A stretch of 64,000 nucleotides of DNA. It comes from Kappaphycus alvarezii (lineage: Eukaryota > Rhodophyta > Florideophyceae > Gigartinales > Solieriaceae). A program made the translations under genes and the position numbers. A model generated the notes under the pieces. It was not told the origin of the DNA. It made no database searches and worked only from the letters and a program-made list of their open reading frames with translations. Below, one piece after another: positions 59,023-64,000 of this stretch (position 1 is its first letter; each line of letters begins with the position of its first letter). The DNA lies in NCBI GenBank assembly GCA_002205965.3, contig NADL03000739.1, positions 496,001 through 560,000 on the forward strand. Direction: 5' to 3'.

Positions 59023-59747
59023 GTAGAGATAGTACAGTAAACTAAAAGTCTGTAGATGACGGCGACAAAAAATCTGTTCCTATCAGCACGCGCTAACATA
59101 CCAACAGGAGGATAACAACACAGCCCCACCACAGAGATGATATAAATCCGTTCACATGTCTATTATGACAATCGAGGCCTTAACCAACTACCTTTGTGGT
59201 AGTATGTGGAGATATCTCGGTGTAGGATAGCACAAATACTCGACACATATGCAAACGAAATACGCAACAAAGAAAACTCAATCAACTCACAATCAAACAA
59301 ATCAATAGATGTAGGCTCACCAAGCGAGCACTTGTACAAGTGCTGTTACGTAAAAGACCAACGAAGTTCTTCCGAGGACTGACACACCCATTAGTAACTC
59401 ACGAGGGATGCAATATCTTCAACTCTTTCTCATTGTTGCCTCGAAATCGTCTCCATTCTCCTTGTCAAATGATAATTACCACTTTAAACACGTCTTTTGT
59501 TCCGTAATACTTTTTCATCCAGCAACTTTCCCCCTCTTCGTAGCCTCAAAAGCCCAAAAAGTTTGCTGTATGTACTGAATAGAACACCCAAGGGATTGTT
59601 TTATCTCTTTCTTGAACTCGCTTAGAAGTCTCTCGATCGAATATATCTTCCAAGAGTAAACGAACGAAAACTTTCACCTTCGTCTTTTAATCCGACTGAA
59701 ATCACTCATCTGTTCGAAATACTGCTTTGCAGATACGTCACACAAAT
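59023..59747. other. No gene recognised
   Basis: AT-rich intergenic sequence without a repeat or frame of note. Confidence 0.4.
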
Positions 59748-60062
59748 TTACACCTTAGAAATAGGCACTGTATCATCAAGGAACCGCAGACCCTGGTCTG
59801 AGTTCAGCTTTACCTTACCGTTGCTGTTTTTCAGTATGATGGCTGTGGGAACCAAGTGTTCCACAAGCCATTCGACATAATCTGATAAAAACGTCCCATC
59901 AATACATACTCGTACGTAACAAGGCAAAATCCTCGATGGCTCTCCTTGGACTTGGTTTATTACCCTCTCCTTTAAAGCATTGAATTCCTTTCTTCGTTTG
60001 ATGCTATGAGTTGAGACAGCATCTACCTGTGGCGAAATGCAGAATATGGTAGCCGTCTCCAA
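59748..60062 (-). CDS. Hypothetical orphan frame downstream of cassette B
   Basis: An ATG-to-stop frame of 104 aa containing EFNALKERVINQVQG, CIDGTFLSDYVEWLVEHL and a C-terminal LRFLDDTVPISKV. No domain is recognised. It begins about 180 bp downstream, on the minus strand, of a partial copy of the repeated TATA-type cassette, in the same arrangement as the frame at 61.5-61.9 kb. This suggests both are, or were, transcribed from similar promoters. A loose pattern match to the other frame (D-V-E-F/W-L repeats) is not strong enough to claim homology. Confidence 0.25.
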   Translation of the reverse strand: METATIFCISPQVDAVSTHSIKRRKEFNALKERVINQVQGEPSRILPCYVRVCIDGTFLSDYVEWLVEHLVPTAIILKNSNGKVKLNSDQGLRFLDDTVPISKV

Positions 60063-60239
60063 CGCCTGAGTACAATGCCTCTACCCCCAAGTGTAGGGTT
60101 GTAAATGGCGCCACAGGAAAAGAGAACCACTAACTCCCGAGATGAGATAGTTTTCCAGCGACTAAACTGCTACGGTAGACGTTAACGGTCGGTGGGGAGG
60201 AGTGGGCGTGAAAGCTAAGTGACTACTCTAGTAGACAAC

Positions 60240-60380
60240 TCTAAAGGGACAGGCTTAACCACTTATGGTCTGTGATTGGCGTAAAAAAAAGGTTCTTGGG
60301 TCCGAAGTTGAATCTCGACTTTCTAATACTTGGGACTGGATCTGAAGTTGTCTGCAACTTCCTTTATATTCTATGTTGTG
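60240..60380 (-). repeat. Upstream cassette repeat, copy B (partial)
   Basis: It shares the GGGACAGG...CTCTG/GCGTAAAAAAAA approach and the CTTGGGTC(T/C)GAAGTTGA core with copies A and D. The TATA end reads AATATAAAGG on the minus strand. Confidence 0.8.
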
Positions 60381-60589
60381 TGTGACTTAGTCTGGTGAGC
60401 GTCCCACTAGGGCTTGCTGATCCCTCAAGACTCCTAAAATTTCACTCGTACATACCCCTCCTTATTACAGTACTGTACAGTATAGTTACGACCTGCCGAA
60501 AGTTTGTAGACCTGCGCAGTACCTTTGCCAGCTCTACACCACTACAGTACAATGCAAAGAATCCCTCTAAAAATAATCTAAACAAAAAC

Positions 60590-60700
60590 TTGCATTCCAG
60601 TGCCAGCGCAGCTAGCGCAGCATGCCAAAATAAATACATAAAACTGAAATTCCAGTGCCAGCGAAGCCAGCGCAGCAAACCAAAATAGTATCCACCCAGC
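60590..60700. repeat. Two-copy tandem repeat, 55-bp unit
   Basis: ATTCCAGTGCCAGCGCAGC at 60,594 recurs as ATTCCAGTGCCAGCGAAGC at 60,649, each followed by GCGCAGCA and CCAAAATA. Further AGCGCAG words follow to about 60,710. Confidence 0.9.
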
Positions 60701-61473
60701 GCAGAGTACCAGCTCATCCCGCGCACAGCCAGCATGCAAAATACTGTTCAGAAAATTTCATTACAACACCCACATCAAGAAGGAGTACAGTACAGGCAGA
60801 TTTTTTTTGAAGGTTCCAGTTGGCTCCGAAGACTTACCGCAAAAGTGCTGCATTTCGCACGTCATCTTGCGTTATTTAGCGGTTCTTCGATGGCGTCAGT
60901 ATCCTCGAGAATACATAGATCTAATTCCAGCTACTGTGCAACTGCTTCTGTGTTTGCAACATACGCTACTCGTTAAGGGTGATGCTACCATCTTTCACGG
61001 CAGAAGTCGCTCTGAAATTTGATGAGATGATGGAGAGATGCGTGTGGAAACTGGACCGGGGACTACTCAAACCCTACATATTTCGAAAACTGCCGTCCCT
61101 GTCAAAGTTCTTATCCGGGGCTGGCTGTAGGTGAAAAATTGTTCCTAGCGCAGATGCAAGATGTTTCCTGGGGAATGTCTGGTATTTGCCCAATAAACCT
61201 TCTTAGAGCTTCAACTGAGATACTCTTTTTGCAACAGCCTCCTTTGGCAATACCTCGAGTACCGATGGTTACTGTCAGGAATAAATAGAAGCTGGATATT
61301 AGGCCAGAGATTAAACCAACAAGCGCAACACTCTTGCCAATTTCTATGAACTTCTATTAAAGCGTGTTGAATTGATCGTGCTGCAGTACACGAGTCGCTT
61401 CCCCTCAGAACTTTTTCCGTAACACGAACTGCATTTACTTCTCGATTGGCATCGGGATCGGTTCTAGAATTAA

Positions 61474-61530
61474 AAATGGGTCTTGGGTCTGAAGTTTACT
61501 CTCAACTTCCTAGCTTCTCAGGATTAGGGT
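61474..61530 (-). repeat. Upstream cassette repeat, copy C (core only)
   Basis: GGTCTTGGGTCTGAAGTTTA followed by CTCTCAACTTCCTA. Only the hairpin core and a few flanking bases are retained, just downstream of the orphan frame at 61.5-61.9 kb. Confidence 0.8.
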
Positions 61531-61548
61531 TTTTAGGGGTTTTGCATA

Positions 61549-61944
61549 TTAGTTCGCAAGCCACTCGCATACCTCACCAAAGTTACGCCCATTCCTTTTA
61601 AGAGACCGAACGTCCATAAAATTGGCCTTATCTTTATGATTTTGGTCACTATAAAGATAGGCGAAGATACTTTCGTCCTTCTCTTCATAGGTCTTCTCAC
61701 AAATCAAAACATTAATATATGTATGCAGAAACTCCTCAACGTCTTCACTCTGGCTCCCTGTGAACGTTATACGAGCGGCGTTGCGATCCATGGGTACAGA
61801 AATAATCCCATTTAAGTGTTCCCTAATACTTAACAACTCGAATACCTCGGTACAATCCCCTCCACAAGAGTACCAAATGATAGGGATAAATCGCCGGGAG
61901 AAGAGATACTCAGAACCGACTACCCCAAGAAGGAGGTTTTGCAA
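61549..61944 (-). CDS. Hypothetical orphan frame downstream of cassette D
   Basis: A 131-codon open frame beginning inside the repeated cassette with a non-ATG codon (TTG). The first internal ATG is at VPMDRNAARI. It contains GSEYLFSRRFIPIIWYS, EDVEEFLHTYINVLIC and a lysine-rich tail ending EVCEWLAN. No family is recognised. The start overlaps sequence duplicated at 57.7 kb, where the counterpart is decayed. The position downstream of TATATAAG in the cassette makes transcription plausible. A fragment of a larger gene is also possible. Confidence 0.3.
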   Translation of the reverse strand: MQNLLLGVVGSEYLFSRRFIPIIWYSCGGDCTEVFELLSIREHLNGIISVPMDRNAARITFTGSQSEDVEEFLHTYINVLICEKTYEEKDESIFAYLYSDQNHKDKANFMDVRSLKRNGRNFGEVCEWLAN

Positions 61945-62250
61945 GCGAAAAAAATTCTACCATGGCATAGTTGAGCGAACAGAAAGAGGTGATTAACGAA
62001 TACAGTTGAGAGGCCTTCAAGAGAGTATAAAAGAGGCAGGATCTTCGACTGATTCTCTATGACTAGCGTAAGAAAAATGATTCTTGGGTCTGAAGTTGAC
62101 TCTCAACTTCCTAACTACTTAGGACTGGACTTGAAGTTGTCTCCCAATTTGATTCACCACTCCAAGCGAGAGCAGTTTATTCAGCTTATATAGACTTCTT
62201 GGCTAGTCCTAAAGTCTAAAAAAAACATACTTCGAACCGTAAAATGCATT
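61867..62250 (-). repeat. Upstream cassette repeat, copy D
   Basis: The fullest copy. The core hairpin GAAGTTGA-CTC-TCAACTTC lies at 62,092-62,110, and the TATA box TATATAAGC on the minus strand at 62,184-62,192, followed by GAATAAACTGC. It pairs with copy A at about four in five positions by eye. Confidence 0.85.
62184..62192 (-). promoter_or_regulatory. TATA-like box in cassette D
   Basis: TATATAAGC on the minus strand is conserved in copy A (57,972-57,980) with the following CTGAATAAACTGC. Its position upstream of the orphan frame supports a promoter, but no transcript evidence is available. Confidence 0.45.
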
Positions 62251-62589
62251 AAAAGGAATCTTGTGAACGAGAGAGACTAGTAGAAGATATTTCTTTACCG
62301 TAAATATCTAGGTGCCATACCTGTGCCCGCCACCTATCGGCCAGGGGTGGGAACTGATGTGGCCATTATATAGACTTTTCAGAGTAACTCTTAGTACCAA
62401 CCAGATTCTTATCGTGTACTGACCTCTACTAATGCCAGCGTCTCATAAAATAAATTATTTACCCACGAATTTGCCACACTATCCAAACTAAAAATCTCTC
62501 AAACCCAGATACTGTAAAAATATATTGCAAATTAAGATACTGTATCCGAAATAGGCCCTCTTCTAGATTTTTTTGCGGGTACAAGTTTA

Positions 62590-63430
62590 GCTTATATCAC
62601 CTAACCTTGGGGAAATTGTCCTTGGCACGGTTAACGACAGAGCGTGCCACCTCCATCACGAGGGAAAAGGCGTCTGGGTTCCATCCGCCGAAGGTGGAGA
62701 TTGTGGCGGGGAGCAGTCGATTCTTTCACGGCAATCCAGCAGCGAACTCCTGTTATTTCTGGAGATTTTCCGCCTTGGCGACGTTCAAGCTTTTGAGGGG
62801 GTTAAAAGTCATCGTCCTCGAATGAGAGGGTACCAAGGGGTGGACAAAGGTGAAATCGAAGTAATTAGTGCCCCTTATGGCACTAGTCGCGCTTATATCT
62901 GGTCCAGCTTTGTGTTCCCCTGGTGGTCTTGGCTCGAGGATGGGGTACCTTGCGGCAAGCGCGAGGTCGCAGCCGAGTAACGATAATTGGTCGTCGTGGC
63001 GGGCGATTTTTTTGTCGGCCATACTTGCAGTGGAGCAAGTAGTCTCCATGAACGTGAATTGTTTCTGGACAAGAAAATCTTGGGCAGGGGGTTCCTGGTG
63101 CGAAAAGGGGTGCCTGACAAAAGTACTGGAGAAAAATTGAGAAGTCCTGCGTGGTAATGGCGGTCTCGATACCTGAGCTTGGAACGCAGTGGACCCAGAT
63201 TTTGGCACCAGGCATTTTCATGGATATACGAAAGGCTCTTGTGCGGGTTTCGCCCTGATACAGCTCTTCGTGGAGTGCCTTGTGGAATTCGCCAGTCAGC
63301 TTCTTTGTGTGGGTGGGTGGTTGGAACAAAATATACTGAATGGCAGTAAGTCCTGTTTGCGGAGCTGGGCAAATTCTATTTTTCTGGGTAAAATGATATG
63401 GTGGTTGTTCGTTTTAATTTGTAGTTCAGC
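62590..63430 (-). mobile_element. LINE-like retroelement fragment, copy 3
   Basis: The minus strand encodes the same C-terminal module as copy 2, but diverged. Order: an N-terminal helix-rich stretch from about 63,400 with ELYQGETRTRAFRISMKMPG; a finger CPRFSC...HGDYLLHC (C-x4-C-x7-H-x4-C) near 63,100; then, in another phase, ARHDDQLSLLGCDLA, AGPDISA and NYFDFTFVHPLVP (the presumed PD...D nuclease core, about 63,000-62,830); and finally TISTFGGWNPDAFSLV near 62,690, equivalent to STLGGWHPSA in copy 2. At least one frame change and one stop interrupt it. The sequence differs enough from copies 1 and 2 to be a separate subfamily. No RT core is present. Confidence 0.65.
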
Positions 63431-64000
63431 TTGTGGTGGCGGCTTGTATATGCGCCCTAAATTATACGCAGTCTTAGCCCAACTAAAGTTGATTGAGTTG
63501 CCAAGTGAGCGTGATGTGGAAAGTGATTACAAGGCATGACCGACCATGCAGGGGATCTTTGAGTGCAGTGTCGTTTATCCGAGGTTGTCGCCAACGTAAA
63601 CCAAATAAACAAGAAATGAATAAACGCCGAAGAGCTTGTTGGTCTGGGCGCTGGATGCAAGAAAGGCGTCTGATGTTATGTTTGCCGCTGATGTGAGACC
63701 AAGTCCCAGTGTGGGGTACTTATCTGCGATTTTTTGAGAGGTTTTAGTAGCGAGTACACTGAATTGCGTACATCATGAATTCATGAGTCTTTCCAATTCC
63801 GGGCTAATCGATAACAAAAACCGAAAATCTGCCCTGCAAAGCTTTAAGAGTGTGGTCCACGAGAGAGAAGAATCTTTAAGAGTGTAGTCCACGACATTCA
63901 TTCCTTAATTCATAGCGATCGTAGCTTACAAAAACTCCTTGGCATCGCGATCTAGGTATACTTGTTACAATGCACACACAATGCCGCGCATAGGGAAATT
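63431..64000. other. No gene recognised
   Basis: Possible further N-terminal sequence of LINE-like copy 3 up to about 63,540, then unassigned DNA. Confidence 0.4.
63842..63894. repeat. Two-copy tandem repeat, 32-bp unit
   Basis: CTTTAAGAGTGTGGTCCACG at 63,842 recurs with one change (GTAGTCC) at 63,874. Confidence 0.95.

Noticed and set aside
1-64000. CRISPR arrays, bacterial promoters, rRNA genes
   Set aside because: No regularly spaced repeats, bacterial gene layout or rRNA signatures were seen anywhere in the window.

Overview
This is a gene-poor, AT-rich nuclear window from a eukaryote. It has no operons, no Shine-Dalgarno-led genes, no rRNA, no CRISPR array and no tRNA I could support. 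Almost everything recognisable is a transposable-element relic: one DDE DNA-transposon pseudogene, three Ty1/copia loci, one Ty3/gypsy locus, two DIRS/Ngaro-type tyrosine-recombinase retroelements, and three copies of a LINE-like element with a zinc-finger plus nuclease-like C-terminus. The one recognisable cellular-type gene is a broken hedgehog-type Hint (Hog) protein at 54-55.9 kb. Hog proteins outside animals, a DIRS/copia/gypsy mix and compact intron-poor reading frames would fit a red alga or another protist or early-branching lineage. This is a weak inference and the organism is not identified.

Layout. 0.4-1.2 kb: Harbinger-like transposase relic (+). 2.1-3.25 kb: copia LTR plus gag relic (+). 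3.7-6.7 kb: old DIRS-like relic (+) with a perfect 20-bp hairpin inside it. 6.7-14 kb: no firm gene. 14.0-16.9 kb: a broken possible secreted or type II membrane protein (-) and LINE-like copy 1 (+), bracketed by an exact 18-bp direct repeat. 16.9-26.7 kb: AT-rich desert with a perfect 28-bp hairpin at 24.6 kb. 26.7-28.1 kb: copia RT relic (-). 29.1-33.65 kb: younger DIRS/Ngaro element (-) with nearly identical 0.32-kb direct repeats. 37.7-40.8 kb: shortened gypsy element (-) with 0.22-kb LTRs. 41.7-48.85 kb: full-length but broken copia element (-) with LTRs, TAACC target duplication, initiator-Met half-tRNA primer site, and a 0.42-kb solo-LTR-like insertion in its 5' LTR. 48.9-49.9 kb: 5'-truncated LINE-like copy 2 (-). 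50.3-53.2 kb: unrecognised degraded coding traces. 54-55.9 kb: Hog pseudogene (+). 56.3-62.3 kb: small orphan reading frames (-) associated with a repeated TATA-bearing upstream cassette. 62.6-63.5 kb: LINE-like copy 3 (-).

The genes do not form a pathway. The window reads as a repeat graveyard with nested insertions. The copia element probably landed in the 3' end of a LINE-like copy, and its LTR was later hit by another element. The most biologically interesting items are the Hog/beta-helix pseudogene, the promoter-like repeated cassette at 57.7-62.3 kb, and three perfect inverted repeats with little or no loop.
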